From assembly GCA_030710605.1 (NCBI GenBank), contig CP092877.1, positions 72,997,006-73,061,005 on the forward strand: 64,000 nt of DNA. The letters are read 5' to 3'. Below, piece by piece: positions 1 through 10,671 of the stretch (within the stretch, counting starts at the first letter, position 1; each line of letters begins with the position of its first letter). The position numbers were made by a program, and so were the translations under genes. The stretch is from Cordylochernes scorpioides (Eukaryota > Arthropoda > Arachnida > Pseudoscorpiones > Chernetidae). The notes below the pieces were generated by a model that saw only the letters and a program-made list of their open reading frames with translations, ran no database searches and was not told where the DNA came from.

Positions 1-1828
1 TCAATGGTCTTGTATTACAGTATGACAAGGCGTAACAGTGACCCATGTTTCTCCAAGGGTCTTGTATTACAGTATGACAAGGCGTAACAGTGACCCATGT
101 TTCTCCAAGGGTCTTGTATTACAGTATGACAAGGCGTAACAGTGACCCATGTTTCTCCAATGGTCTTGTATTACAGTAGGACAAGACCTAACAGCGCCCC
201 ATGTTTCTCTCCAATGGTCTTGTATTACAGTATGACAAGGCGTAACAGTGACCCATGTTTCTCCAATGGTCTTGTATTACAGTAGGACAAGACCTAACAG
301 CGCCCCATGTTTCTCTCCAATGGTCTTGTATTACAGTATGACAAGGCGTAACAGTGACCCATGTTTCTCCAATGGTCTTGTATTACAGTATGACAAGGCG
401 TAACAGTGACCCATGTTTCTCTTCAATGGTCTTGTATTACAGTAGGACAAGACCTAACAGCGCCCCATGTTTCTCTCCAAGGGTCTTGTATTACAGTATG
501 ACAAGGCGTAACAGTGACCCATGTTTCTCCAATGGTCTTGTATTACAGTAGGACAAGGCGTAACAGAGACCCATGTTTCTCTCCAAGGGTCTTGTATTAC
601 AGTATGACAAGGCGTAACAGAGACCCATGTTTCTCCAATGGTCTTGTATTACAGTATGACAAGGCGTAACAGAGACCCATGTTTCTCTCCAAGGGTCTTG
701 TATTACAGTATGACAAGGCGTAACAGAGACCCATGTTTCTCCAATGGTCTTGTATTACAGTAGGACAAGGCGTAACAGCGATCCATGTTTCTCCAATGGT
801 CTTGTATTACAGTAGGACAAGGCGTAACAGTGACCCATGTTTCTCCAATGGTCTTGTATTACAGTATGACAAGACCTAACAGTGACCCATGTTTCTCCAA
901 TGGTCTTGTATTACAGTAGGACAAGGCGTAACAGAGACCCATGTTTCTCTCCAAGGGTCTTGTATTACAGTAGGACAAGGCGTAACAGTGACCCATGTTT
1001 CTCTCCAAGGGTCTTGTATTACAGTAGGACAAGGCGTAACAGTGACCCATGTTTCTCTCCAAGGGTCTTGTATTACAGTATGACAAGGCGTAACAGTGAC
1101 CCATGTTTCTCCAAGGGTCTTGTATTACAGTAGGACAAGGCGTAACAGTGACCCATGTTTCTCCAAGGGTCTTGTATTACAGTAGGACAAGGCGTAACAG
1201 TGACCCATGTTTCTCTCCAAGGGTCTTGTATTACAGTATGACAAGGCGTAACAGAGACCCATGTTTCTCCAATGGTCTTGTATTAGAGTAGGACAAGACC
1301 TAACAGCGACCCATGTTTCTCCAATGGTCTTGTATTACAGTAGGACAAGACCTAACAGAGACCCATGTTTCTCTCCAAGTGTCTTGTATTACAGTATGAC
1401 AATGCGTAACAGCGACCCATGTTTCTCCAATGGTCTTGTATTACAGTAGGACAAGACCTAACAGAGACCCATGTTTCTCTCCAAGGGTCTTGTATTACAG
1501 TAGGACAAGGCGTAACAGTGACCCATGTTTCTCCAAGGGTCTTATATTACAGTATGACAAGGCGTAATAGCGACCCATGTTTCTCCAAGGGTCTTGTATT
1601 ACAGTAGGACAAGACCTAACAGTGACCCATGTTTCTCCAAGGGTCTTGTATTACGGCAGGACAAGACCTAGCAACGACCCATGTTTCTCCAATGGTCTTG
1701 TATTACAGTAGGACAAGACGTAACAGCGACCCATGTTTCTCCAATGGTCATGTATTACAGTGGGACAAGGCGTAACAGCGACCCATGTTTCTCCAATGGT
1801 CATGTATTACAGTGGGACAAGACCTAAT
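1..1828. repeat. 52/54-bp minisatellite array
   Basis: About 34 head-to-tail copies of a 52-bp unit run from the window edge to about 1828. A 54-bp form differs by one extra CT near its end. Copies also differ at a few fixed sites (TATGAC or TAGGAC; GGCG or GACCT; GTGACC, GAGACC or GCGCCC), so the array is a mosaic of a few variant types. Short open frames across it are by-products of repetition. Confidence 0.97.
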
Positions 1829-2082
1829 ATCTTATGAGTCACTGATTGATTCGCGTGACCATTTTTGTAGATCCAAACCGACTTGACCTGACAATGTGAG
1901 ATCGACCACGTGCATCCAGCGGTGGAGGAAGCTTCAGTAGGACAGACAGACCAAGGGCCCCACCTACCCTCGGGATGTCGCAATCCGCAGCTTGGAGCAG
2001 CGGAAGTCGTGTTGGGCAACTTCTTCCGGTCTCGACCACCTGGCTCCGGTCGGCAGCTGGGGCCGTCCGTCTTGTCGCGATC
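1829..2082. other. unique spacer
   Basis: Non-repetitive, fairly GC-rich sequence between two arrays. Short frames exist on both strands, with no recognisable domain. I see no gene. Confidence 0.5.
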
Positions 2083-5000
2083 TGGGTTACCTTGGTGACT
2101 CTGGGGTTACCGTGGTGGTGACTCTGGGGTTACCGTGGTGGTGACTGTGGGGTTACCGTGGTGGTGACTGTGGGGTTACCGTGGTGGTGGTGACTGTGGG
2201 GTTACCGTGGTGGTGGTGACTGTGGGGTTACCTTGGTGGTGGTGACTGTGGGGTTACCGTGGTGGTGGTGACTGTGGGGTTACCTTGGTGGTGGTGACTG
2301 TGGGGTTACCGTGGTGACTGTGGGGTTACCGTGGTGGTGGTGACTGTGGGGTTACCTTGGTGGTGGTGACTGTGGGGTTACCGTGGTGACTGTGGGGTTA
2401 CCGTGGTGGTGGTGACTGTGGGGTTACCTTGGTGGTGGTGACTGTGGGGTTACCGTGGTGGTGGTGGTGACTGTGGGGTTACCGTGGTGGTGGTGACTGT
2501 GGGGTTACCTTGGTGGTGGTGACTGTGGGGTTACCGTGGTGGTGGTGACTGTGGGGTTACCGTGGTGGTGGTGGTGACTGTGGGGTTACCGTGGTGGTGG
2601 TGGTGACTGTGGGGTTACCTTGGTGGTGGTGACTGTGGGGTTACCGTGGTGGTGGTGACTGTGGGGTTACCGTGGTGGTGGTGACTGTGGGGTTACCGTG
2701 GTGGTGGTGGTGACTGTGGGGTTACCGTGGTGGTGGTGGTGACTGTGGGGTTACCGTGGTGGTGGTGACTGTGGGGTTACCGTGGTGGTGGTGGTGACTG
2801 TGGGGTTACCGTGGTGGTGGTGACTGTGGGGTTACCGTGGTGGTGGTGACTGTGGGGTTACCGTGGTGGTGGTGACTGTGGGGTTACCGTGGTGGTGGTG
2901 ACTGTGGGGTTACCGTGGTGGTGGTGGTGACTGTGGGTTACCGTGGTGGTGGTGGTGACTGTGGGGTTACCGTGGTGGTGGTGGTGACTGTGGGGTTACC
3001 GTGGTGGTGACTGTGGGGTTACCGTGGTGGTGGTGGTGACTGTGGGGTTACCGTGGTGGTGGTGACTGTGGGGTTACCGTGGTGGTGGTGACTGTGGGGT
3101 TACCGTGGTGGTGGTGACTGTGGGGTTACCGTGGTGGTGGTGACTGTGGTGGTGGTGACTGTGGGGTTACCGTGGTGGTGGTGGTGACTGGGGTTACCGT
3201 GGTGGTGGTGACTGTGGGGTTACCGTGGTGGTGGTGACTGTGGGGTTACCGTGGTGGTGGTGGTGACTGTGGGGTTACCGTGGTGGTGGTGGTGACTGTG
3301 GGGTTACCGTGGTGGGGTGGTGACTGTGGGTTACCGTGGTGGTGGTGGTGACTGTGGTGGTGTGACTGTGGGGTTACCGTGGTGGTGGTGGTGACTGTGG
3401 GGTTACCGTGGTGGTGGTGGTGACTGTGGGTTACCGTGGTGGTGGTGGTGAACTGTGGGGTTACCGTGGTGGTGGTGGTGACTGTGGTGGGTGGTGACTG
3501 TGGTGGTGGTGACTGTGGGGTTACCGTGGTGGTGGTGGTGACTGTGGGGTTACCGTGTGGTGGTGGTGGTGACTGTGGGGTTACCGTGGTGGTGGTGGTG
3601 ACTGTGGGGTTACCGTGGTGGTGGTGGTGACTGTGGGGTTACCGTGGTGGTGGTGGTGACTGTGGTGTGGTGACTGTGGGGTTACCGGGGTGGTGGTGGT
3701 GACTGTGGGGGTTACCGTGGTGGTGGTGGTGACTGTGGTGGTGGTGACTGTGGGGTTACCGTGGTGTGGGGTGGTGACTGTGGGGTTACCGTGGTGGTGG
3801 GTGGTGACTGTGGTGGTGGTGACTGTGGTGGTGGTGACCTGTGGGGTTACCGTGGTGGTGGTGGTGACTGTGGTGGTGGTGACTGTGGGGTTACCGTGGT
3901 GGTGGTGGTGACTGTGGGGTTACCGTGGTGGTGGTGGTGACTGTGGGGTTACCGTGGTGGTGGTGACTTTGGGGTTACCGTGGTGGTGGTGGTGACTGTG
4001 GGGTTACCGTGGTGGTGGTGGTGACTGTGGGGTTACCGTGGTGGTGGTGGTGACTGTGGGGTTACCGTGGTGGTGGTGACTGTGGGGTTACCGTGGTGGT
4101 GGTGACTGTGGGGTTACCGTGGTGGTGGTGACTTTGGGGTTACCGTGGTGGTGGTGGTGACTGTGGGGTTACCGTGGTGGTGGTGGTGACTGTGGGGTTA
4201 CCGTGGTGGTGGTGACTTTGGGGTTACCGTGGTGGTGGTGGTGACTGTGGGGTTACCGTGGTGGTGGTGGTGACTGTGGGGTTACCGTGGTGGTGGTGGT
4301 GACTGTGGTGGTGGTGACTGTGGGGTTACCGTGGTGGTGGTGGTGACTGTGGGGTTACCGTGGTGGTGGTGGTGACTGTGGTGGTGGTGACTGTGGGGTT
4401 ACCGTGGTGGTGGTGGTGACTGTGGGGTTACCGTGGTGGTGGTGGTGACTGTGGGGTTACCGTGGTGGTGGTGACTTTGGGGTTACCGTGGTGGTGGTGA
4501 CTTTGGGGTTACCGTGGTGGTGGTGGTGACTGTGGTGGTTGTGGTGGTGACTGTGGGGTTACCGTGGTGGTGGTGACTGTGGGGTTACCGTGGTGGTGGT
4601 GGTGACTGTGGGGTTACCGTGGTGGTGGTGGTGACTGTGGTGGTTGTGGTGGTGACTGTGGGGTTACCGTGGTGGTGGTGACTGTGGGGTTACCGTGGTT
4701 GTGGTGGTGACTGTGGGGTTACCGTGGTGGTGGTGGTGACTGTGGGGTTACCGTGGGGGTGGTGGTGACTGTGCTGGTTGTGGGGGTGACTGTGGGGTTA
4801 CCGTGGTGGTGGTGACTTTGGGGTTACCGTGGTGGTGGTGACTGTGGGGTTACCGTGGTGGTGGTGGTGACTGTGGGGTTACCGTGGTGGTGGTGGTGAC
4901 TGTGGTGGTTGTGGTGGTGACTGTGGGGTTACCGTGGTGGTGGTGACTGTGCTGGTTGTGGGGGTGACTGTGGGGTTACCGTGGTGGTGGTGACTTTGGG

Positions 5001-5132
5001 GTTACCGTGGTGGTGGTGACTGTGGGGTTACCGTGGTGGTGGTGGTGACTGTGGTGGTGGTGACTGTGGGGTTACCGTGGTGGTGGTGACTTTGGGGTTA
5101 CCGTTGTGGTGGTGACTGTGGGGTTACCGTGG
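2083..5132. repeat. G/T-rich minisatellite, 24-30-bp unit
   Basis: Over 100 copies of a unit made of a variable run of GGT triplets, then GACTGTGGGGTTACC. Unit length changes by 3 bp steps with the number of GGT triplets. The + strand is almost free of A and C outside the GAC and ACC words, so strand composition is very unequal. The many GG and GGGG runs could form G-quadruplexes. Towards 3.3-3.9 kb single-base length changes become more common. Confidence 0.96.
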
Positions 5133-5343
5133 CGCCAGTGGCTACCCGCGATATCTATCAAACAATCCACGGACTGTGGAGACCCTCAGTCCCGGGACTA
5201 CAGTGTATGCAACAGTCAGACCGGAGAGCGACATATCGCCTCAAGGTGTCTGACCCCAGATAACCCCGACCAGCGGAAATCAGCCATTCCTCCCGTTTTT
5301 TCACACCCCGTAAATCTGCGCTCGGTTTATCAGCTTTGCGGCC

Positions 5344-5678
5344 CTCCACTCGACCAAACATCACCCCAGTTCTCCTCACATCTCTCCACTCGACCAAACA
5401 TCGCCCCAGTTCTCCTCACATCTCTCCACTCGACCAAACATCGCCCTAGTTCTCCTCACATCTCTCCACTCGACCAAACATCGCCCCAGTTCTCCTCACA
5501 TCCCTCCACTCGAACAAACATCGGCCCAGTTCTCCTCACAATCCTTCACGCGACCAAAAATCGCCCCAGTTCTCCTCAAATCCCCTCATCGACCAAACAT
5601 CGCCCCAATTCTCCTCACATCCCCTCATCGACCAAACATCGCCCCAGTTCTCCTCACATCCCTCCAATCGACCAAATC
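5344..5678. repeat. 40-bp minisatellite
   Basis: About eight copies of a 40-bp C/T-rich unit containing CGACCAAACATCGCCCCAGT, diverging toward the right end. A long forward frame from 5106 crosses this array and the end of the previous one. I regard it as chance. Confidence 0.93.
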
Positions 5679-6430
5679 TTTTGTTCTACTCAATTCTGTG
5701 GAAGGATCATAAAGATTCGAAAGTGCAATTTTCACGAATACATAAACGCATTGCGACCGTTTATATTTTATACTTTTAGCAAATTTGTTATTTAATGAAA
5801 AGAATAAAAAATTTAAGAAGCGTTGACCATAATTTCTCATTGTCACTGATAGACAATTGACAAATTAAACAATATTATTGAATATTCCAATCCCAAAAAA
5901 TATTAAAACCAAATAAATATGATAATAAAGGAGTAAATAAAGTGTAGATAAAATGTAGAGAAATATATATAGTTATATATGTACAAATTTCTACAGCAAG
6001 GAAGACTTCCCCACCTTGAGAGAGTCTTCCTCCAGACAAGGTCTTCTTGAACACTCCTCAGTTCCATGCCGATGTAGTACTTATTTCCACAGATAGATGT
6101 CGTCATATATTCAAATAATGTTGGAATATTATAAAGTGGTTGTTTATTTTTATTCTCCAATGTTTTTGTTTTCCTATATTAACTCTGTTTTGAAAGTATC
6201 AGGTTTTTTGAACATCTGTCAAAATTATTTGCAAGGTGGCACGTGGATTAATTGCCATATGCAGGTTCGTTACAAACACATGTCTATGTAACATTTCCCC
6301 ATAATCACTTTACCCCATAGGATTGTGATCCCTAATTTCTCTCTGTATGTTTAACAGGGAGTCATAGCAATTGCAACCTGCTTCTAAAGAGGCGGATAAA
6401 CTTGATATTAAATTCTATCAACAACGGTAG
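5679..6430. other. AT-rich sequence, no supported gene
   Basis: AT-rich, with a less AT-rich patch at about 5990-6105. That patch reads on the minus strand as a peptide with the words ICGNKYYIGMELRS and EDLVWRKTLSRWGS. It could be a fragment of an exon or of a transposon protein. I do not recognise it and see no convincing splice sites. Confidence 0.35.
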
Positions 6431-6540
6431 TGTTGTCATTAGGAATAAATTAACACAAAGCTATAACGCGCCATCTATACATATAAAATAAAAGGATTTA
6501 AAAGCGCGAATGTTTCTTTTGTACATAAAACTGTAGTGTT
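6431..6540 (+). repeat. family B: 3' end joined to 5' end
   Basis: Positions about 6440-6473 match the right end of family B (see 54690-55062). Positions about 6476-6536 match its left end. The order is end-then-start, so this is a head-to-tail junction without the middle. Confidence 0.6.
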
Positions 6541-6548
6541 GTGTTGCA

Positions 6549-6720
6549 TAGAAAGGAGAGGTACCATTGCCCCGTTAGTCAGCCACATTTCAAAGTTCCC
6601 TGTTCATGGTTACCGTAGCGGCTCGGGGCTCACGACACCGTACTACAGGGCAGTCCCTTACTTGTGCTGCTTCTCCCGCCCTCCACGTAGAGGAGGGGTT
6701 GGACTTCTGGACACAAGATG
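6549..6720 (+). repeat. dispersed repeat family A, copy 1
   Basis: About 160 bp shared with 8238-8388 and 32265-32412, with a partial copy at 32555-32626. All four are in the same orientation. Shared words include CCCCGTTAGTCAGCCACA and TGTGCTGCTTCTCCCGCCC. I see no coding capacity, tRNA boxes or terminal inverted repeats, so the class is unknown. Confidence 0.85.
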
Positions 6721-6947
6721 ATAAAATTGTGGTGGTGTCTTGTCCACCATGAAAAAAAAACAATGGTTGCCTGTAAAGTCGGTTTTACGGGCGAAGATTT
6801 TACGTGACAACGGTAGAATATTTATTGATATGAATATAATTAAATTGCACAATAGGAACAAGGAATTGAATGAAAATAAGAATTGCACAAATTTTAACTA
6901 TAGAAATATATTTTGTTTACTAAAACATTGTACATGTAAACTTAAAC
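6721..6947. other. AT-rich spacer
   Basis: AT-rich sequence between family A and the endonuclease fragment. The word GGTGTCTTGTCCAC near 6733 recurs at about 32238 beside another family A copy, so part of this may belong to that repeat. I see no gene. Confidence 0.4.
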
Positions 6948-7500
6948 TTAACTAATTCCTATTTGAGTGATTTTGTTGAGGATAGGACGATGATAGGAGA
7001 AATATGAAATGAAAGGAAGTGTTTCTGCTGTAATGTGTCTTGCGAAAGTCAAGTCGATAGTTGTTCCTTTTAACGTAGTTGACTTAGAAACGTTTGATAC
7101 GCAATCAAGATTATACGTATTTTTCATGAATTTAAGAAACGAGTTGTCAGGCTTTACGTTTTTGTTAAAATCACCACACAGAAGAATCGGTATACTAGAA
7201 TCAACTTGCACGAACGGTGGCACGTACTGGCTGTTGTGAATGTACGGACCGAGTCCTTGCCATAGTAACATTCCAATATCCTGCATACTAGCTCCTGGAT
7301 GAATATATACAGCACCGAGTATAAACTTGAAGCTAGTATTAGCGGCGAAGCAAGTAACTTCAGTCATGCACATGTCACCCTTGGTTTTAATGACACGAGT
7401 TACGTCTGCAATCGCAACTTGGAACACTTCCGCCGTAGATGTCGATGATAATTTACGATAGATCGCCACTCCACCAGCCGCGTTGGTATTTGAAAATCAA
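6948..7500 (-). pseudogene. EEP-type endonuclease fragment (mobile element)
   Basis: A minus-strand frame of about 180 codons reads from near 7498 to a stop at 6948. Seen: an N-terminal piece with NAAGGVAIYRKL, a central VYIHPGAS, the motif ILLCGDFN, then TTIDLTFARH and SYFSYHRPI. GDFN and the final (S/Y)HRP are hallmarks of the endonuclease/exonuclease/phosphatase fold used by non-LTR elements and some Helitrons (Helentrons) to cut DNA. The peptide has no proper start: the first usable codon near 7469 is GTG, and a TGA precedes the frame at about 7501. About 50-80 residues expected at the N-terminus are missing, so this is a fragment. I lean to a Helentron-like source from memory of arachnid proteins, which is inference. 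A LINE endonuclease is the alternative. Confidence 0.75.
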
Positions 7501-8234
7501 AACACTTATTCAGATCGAAGGTTCAAATTTTTGCTAAATAAATTTGAAATTAAATAAAATTTGTAATTGTAAATGATGAAGTTGAAAATTAAAACATTTA
7601 CTTAAATTAGATGTTAAAATTCTTGCTCAACACAGTTTAAATAAAGTTTTCTTATATCTGCCACTTTTTGCCACTTTCTTATATCTGCCACTTTCAAATT
7701 TTTGCTAAATAAATTTGAAACTATTTAAAATTTGTAAAATAATAATTAATTAATTAATTAATTTTAAACTAATAATTTACTTAACACTATCAACATTTAT
7801 CAATAGTATGACATAACCTATAAACTCAGTTTCTCAACTTTTGTGTCAATCTAACAATTAATCAATCAATCATAGTTTACGATAATGAAATATCAGTGTA
7901 CAATTATTTACCTTTATTGTTGTAGTTGTTGTAAATGACGAATCTAAGCACTCCACATTTTCACTACAGACACAGCTGACGATACTTTAACCACACGTGT
8001 GAACTTGTATTATGACGCTTTCTTGTTTTTCCAACGCCAAGAACGTTCGAGAAAGACAAAGACAGAGACAAGCATGCGCCGATTCAATGCGCCTAATTCT
8101 CTAACGCTGCGCGCGCAGCACTCTCGTTCGATGACTCATCGTAACGTTACCGGGCGTTACACTTTTTCATAAGTGACTCCCAGCCGCAACCTAATTTAAG
8201 ACGTTGTCACGTCAAAAAAAAAAAGGGGGGGGGG
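7501..8234. other. AT-rich DNA, then a GC-rich palindromic patch
   Basis: 7501-7900 is AT-rich, with a short duplicated word (CAAATTTTTGCTAAATAAAT at about 7527 and 7697) and a TTAA run near 7740. 8060-8165 is GC-richer, with the perfect palindromes GCTGCGCGCGCAGC and GTAACGTTAC. These lie upstream of the endonuclease fragment relative to its reading direction and might mark one end of its parent element. Confidence 0.45.
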
Positions 8235-8237
8235 TGC

Positions 8238-8388
8238 CATTGCCCCGTTAGTCAGCCACAATTCAGAGTTCCCTGTTCACGGTTACTGTAACGGCATGGG
8301 GCTCACGACACCGTACTTCGTCCTACAGGACAGTCCCTTACTTGTGCTGCTTCTCCCGCCCGCCACGTAGAGAAGGACTTCTGGGCGT
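8238..8388 (+). repeat. dispersed repeat family A, copy 2
   Basis: Same family and orientation as 6549-6720. It is preceded by A and G homopolymer runs (8216-8234) and carries a small insertion near 8318 relative to the other copies. Confidence 0.85.
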
Positions 8389-8499
8389 CACAACGGTGCA
8401 TATATGGATGAGGAATGCAAAGATAAATCCATCGCTATTTTTGTAACAATAAATTTACTTACAATGTTTATTTTTTGCATAAATCATCAAATATTATCT

Positions 8500-8612
8500 A
8501 TACAGACCTTACTGCAATGATATAAGTTATTGAATGAGAGGGCTTAGCTTATCAGTGGTGAACCCTCTCAGCGATTTCGCCAAATTAATCCGACGTTTGT
8601 CCAATGGCCACA
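8500..8612 (+). repeat. family B fragment with changed stem-loop
   Basis: Diverged piece of family B. The stem-loop arms are TGAGAGGG (8535-8542) and CCCTCTCA (8563-8570). They remain fully complementary although both differ from the usual TGGGAGGG/CCCTCCCA. Confidence 0.7.
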
Positions 8613-8627
8613 GAATTCACCGTGCAT

Positions 8628-9190
8628 AGGTTAACGTATCACTGAAAAGGCGAGTGTGGAATCAGTCGTGTTCTAATCTTCGCTTTCCTCATCCAAATGG
8701 ATCACGACATTCGACGATTTTGTACTAAAGAAACACATAGTTTAGCTTTTACACCCCGCGATGATCCCCTGGCCACCCATTCCCAGGCCCCTCCAACAGT
8801 GCTTTGTTTATATTCCTCTTTATGCGTCCATCGGGGCTCAAAAATAATTCATTTTGGTTAGCAAAGGAATCATAGATGGAGCTCCTATAGTGCAGGAAGC
8901 ACAGAACCCAACAACAGCCTCTAGGTCCGACGTATGTCCAATATCTACACGTTCCTTCGTGCATACGTCAAGGTTAGCGTATCACTGAAAAAGATAGTGT
9001 GGAGCCATCCGCGTTCTAGTCTTCACTTTCAAGACTGAGTTTACCTCTACTTCCCGTCTCTCCTGGCCTCACCCGGCGATGATCCCTGGCCACCCATCCC
9101 CAGGCCCCTCCAACAGTGCAATGTTTATAGTGCTTTGTATATATTCCTCTTTATGCGTCCATCGGGGCTCAAAAATCATCCATTCTTGTT
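8628..9190. repeat. 342-bp direct duplication
   Basis: The block starting GGTTAACGTATCACTG at 8629 recurs at about 8971, 342 bp later. Shared parts include CCCCAGGCCCCTCCAACAGT-like and TTTATGCGTCCATCGGGGCT. The second copy lacks the central part that precedes CGTGCATA in the first. It has no coding potential I trust. Confidence 0.75.
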
Positions 9191-9251
9191 AGCATCCCCT
9201 TAAATAAAGATATTTCCGTTCCTTTTAGCTTTTTAGTTTTTGTATTTAATA

Positions 9252-9414
9252 AAAACGGGGCTCTGGCACATTTGTAAGTGCAAATTCGAACTGCTTTTCA
9301 CATGTGTAGACATGTGGTGCACTTACAGTAAAAGCAGTCGCCAACTTCTATCCACCATAATTATCATGGCCTGTACCACGTGTACTAGGGATAAGCAAAA
9401 AAAAAAAAAAAAAA
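9252..9414 (+). repeat. SINE family C, 5'-truncated copy
   Basis: Matches the 3' half of the SINE at 37801-38103: GGCTCTGGCACATTTGTAAG through CCACGTGTACTAGGGATAAG, then a run of about 18 A. The tRNA-like head is missing, typical of 5' truncation in retroposition. Confidence 0.85.
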
Positions 9415-9664
9415 TACGGAAGCTTATGTTTTTCTTTGCAACCTCAGCATATAGCTTGTTACTAGAAATCTGTATGAGAATTCCAAGATTTGCGTACAAG
9501 CTGTTCCAATTCCGGTGGATCAGTAAAAAATGTATAAAATGGTCGAATGAGTCAGATTCTGTCATCACGTATGACGACGACATGTCGCATTCTTTATTGG
9601 GAGTGTCATCCATCGTCAACGTGGAGTACAGAATCTTGTCGAGATTCCAAGTTGACATATTTGC
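9415..9664. other. unique sequence, no supported gene
   Basis: Both strands have chance open frames (up to 182 codons on + when the SINE and the next LTR are included). These frames run across mobile-element boundaries, so I do not call a gene. Confidence 0.5.
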
Positions 9665-9668
9665 ATAT

Positions 9669-10045
9669 TGTTACATCAATTTTAATGCGTCTTACATTTA
9701 TCCAAAATATTCTATGGTATTTAATATTTATTTAAAACAGAATATTTATATTATTATCATTCCTTTTATAGTTTCATTCCTTTTGTAATATTTATTGTAC
9801 ATATATCTTGATTGGTTATTGAACCGAGGGAGGACCTAGACGAAGACTGCGGATCACGACCTACGAGGAAGACCACGAATAAATAAACATAATAACTTTG
9901 AAAGGTAATTTATTTTTATTTACTTTTATTTATTTACTTTTATTTATTTGCTTTGAATATGGAAACCCGCTAGGGAAACGTGTATAACACCAAGAAGGAA
10001 GAAACCAAGGTCGACGACCCTGCAAAGCTGCAACTTGGTGCAACA
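9669..10045 (+). mobile_element. solo LTR, family G copy 1
   Basis: 377 bp starting TGTTACA and ending TGCAACA, flanked on both sides by ATAT (9665-9668 and 10046-10049). Three other copies share this structure and the same flanks. It has an AATAAATAAA run near 9885 and, near its 3' end, an ATG followed by the peptide METR-GNVYNTKKEE. The 4-bp ATAT flank fits a gypsy-type integrase (known for 297/17.6-like elements). The gypsy assignment is inference. Confidence 0.8.
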
Positions 10046-10076
10046 ATATTGTAATACCCATCTTCACTCACATGAC

Positions 10077-10449
10077 AAATGACAATTAAAAAGAGTTTAT
10101 TGACATCTAGTCAACAGAAGGGAGAGAGGTCACAGGTTAAAATAGGGAGAAATATTTTCAATAGACGGAGCCCTATCTGAAGGGACGTCTGGATTTCATC
10201 AGGAGCTTAAAGCCGCCTTGAGTTCAGACTTGCTAGTTATGGAATCCGTGTCCCCAGCATGCTCGGTGACAGTGTTGAGGAACATGACAAGAATAATCTT
10301 GTGTTTAGGTAAGGTATCCGCGAGGAAACTCTCCCTAAGATGGGGGTACAGGACCGCATACAGGACTTCATCCATGACCATCCCTCGCTTATATAGTGGC
10401 CTCAGGATAGTTTCATCGTTCAGTTGTTCGAATAGGTCCATTAACTGAG
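10077..10449 (-). pseudogene. 5'-truncated retrocopy; CARD-like peptide
   Basis: Flanked by a perfect 16-bp direct repeat, TCTTCACTCACATGAC, at 10061-10076 and 10450-10465, so this is an insertion. Read on the minus strand it opens with about 80 codons ending in TGA at 10199. A 3' untranslated part with AATAAA near 10100 and the tail word AATTGTCA follow. The peptide has MDLFEQLNDETILRPLYKRG, then LADTLPKHK and VMFLNTVTEHAGD. Its hydrophobic spacing resembles a caspase-recruitment domain (death-fold helices). That likeness is by eye and uncertain. The frame has no start of its own: a TGA precedes it, fitting 5' truncation. The tail resembles that of 29560-29817, so one LINE machinery may have moved both. 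Confidence 0.6.
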
Positions 10450-10465
10450 TCTTCACTCACATGAC

Positions 10466-10671
10466 TCTATGTTCATTTAAAAATTTATCCTATAAACTCC
10501 CACGATACAATTATACCATTTCTTCTTGAAATGATTGCTGTTTTTCTATATATTCATGGACAAAATTTAAGGAAGTGGAAATTCTTTCATATCGCTTGTC
10601 GTTTTTTTTTTTTTTTTTGGAGGAGAGACAGAGGCAATTTTGTTTACACTTGTTTACCTTGTGTATAATAC
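10466..10671. other. AT-rich spacer with family F fragment
   Basis: Positions about 10550-10577 (ATTCATGGACAAAATTTAAG) match one terminal inverted repeat of family F. A T-run of 18 follows at about 10600. Nothing else is recognised. Confidence 0.55.

Noticed and set aside
2083..5132. Telomeric or subtelomeric repeat
   Set aside because: GGGGTTACC words recur, but there is no arthropod TTAGG array, and unit length is long and variable.
5106..5795. 229-codon forward frame
   Set aside because: It starts in the G/T-rich array and runs through the 40-bp array. The peptide is a low-order repeat (TSPQFSSH) with no domain, so chance is enough.
9240..9788. 182-codon forward frame
   Set aside because: It begins in a SINE tail, crosses an A-run and ends in a solo LTR, with no domain.
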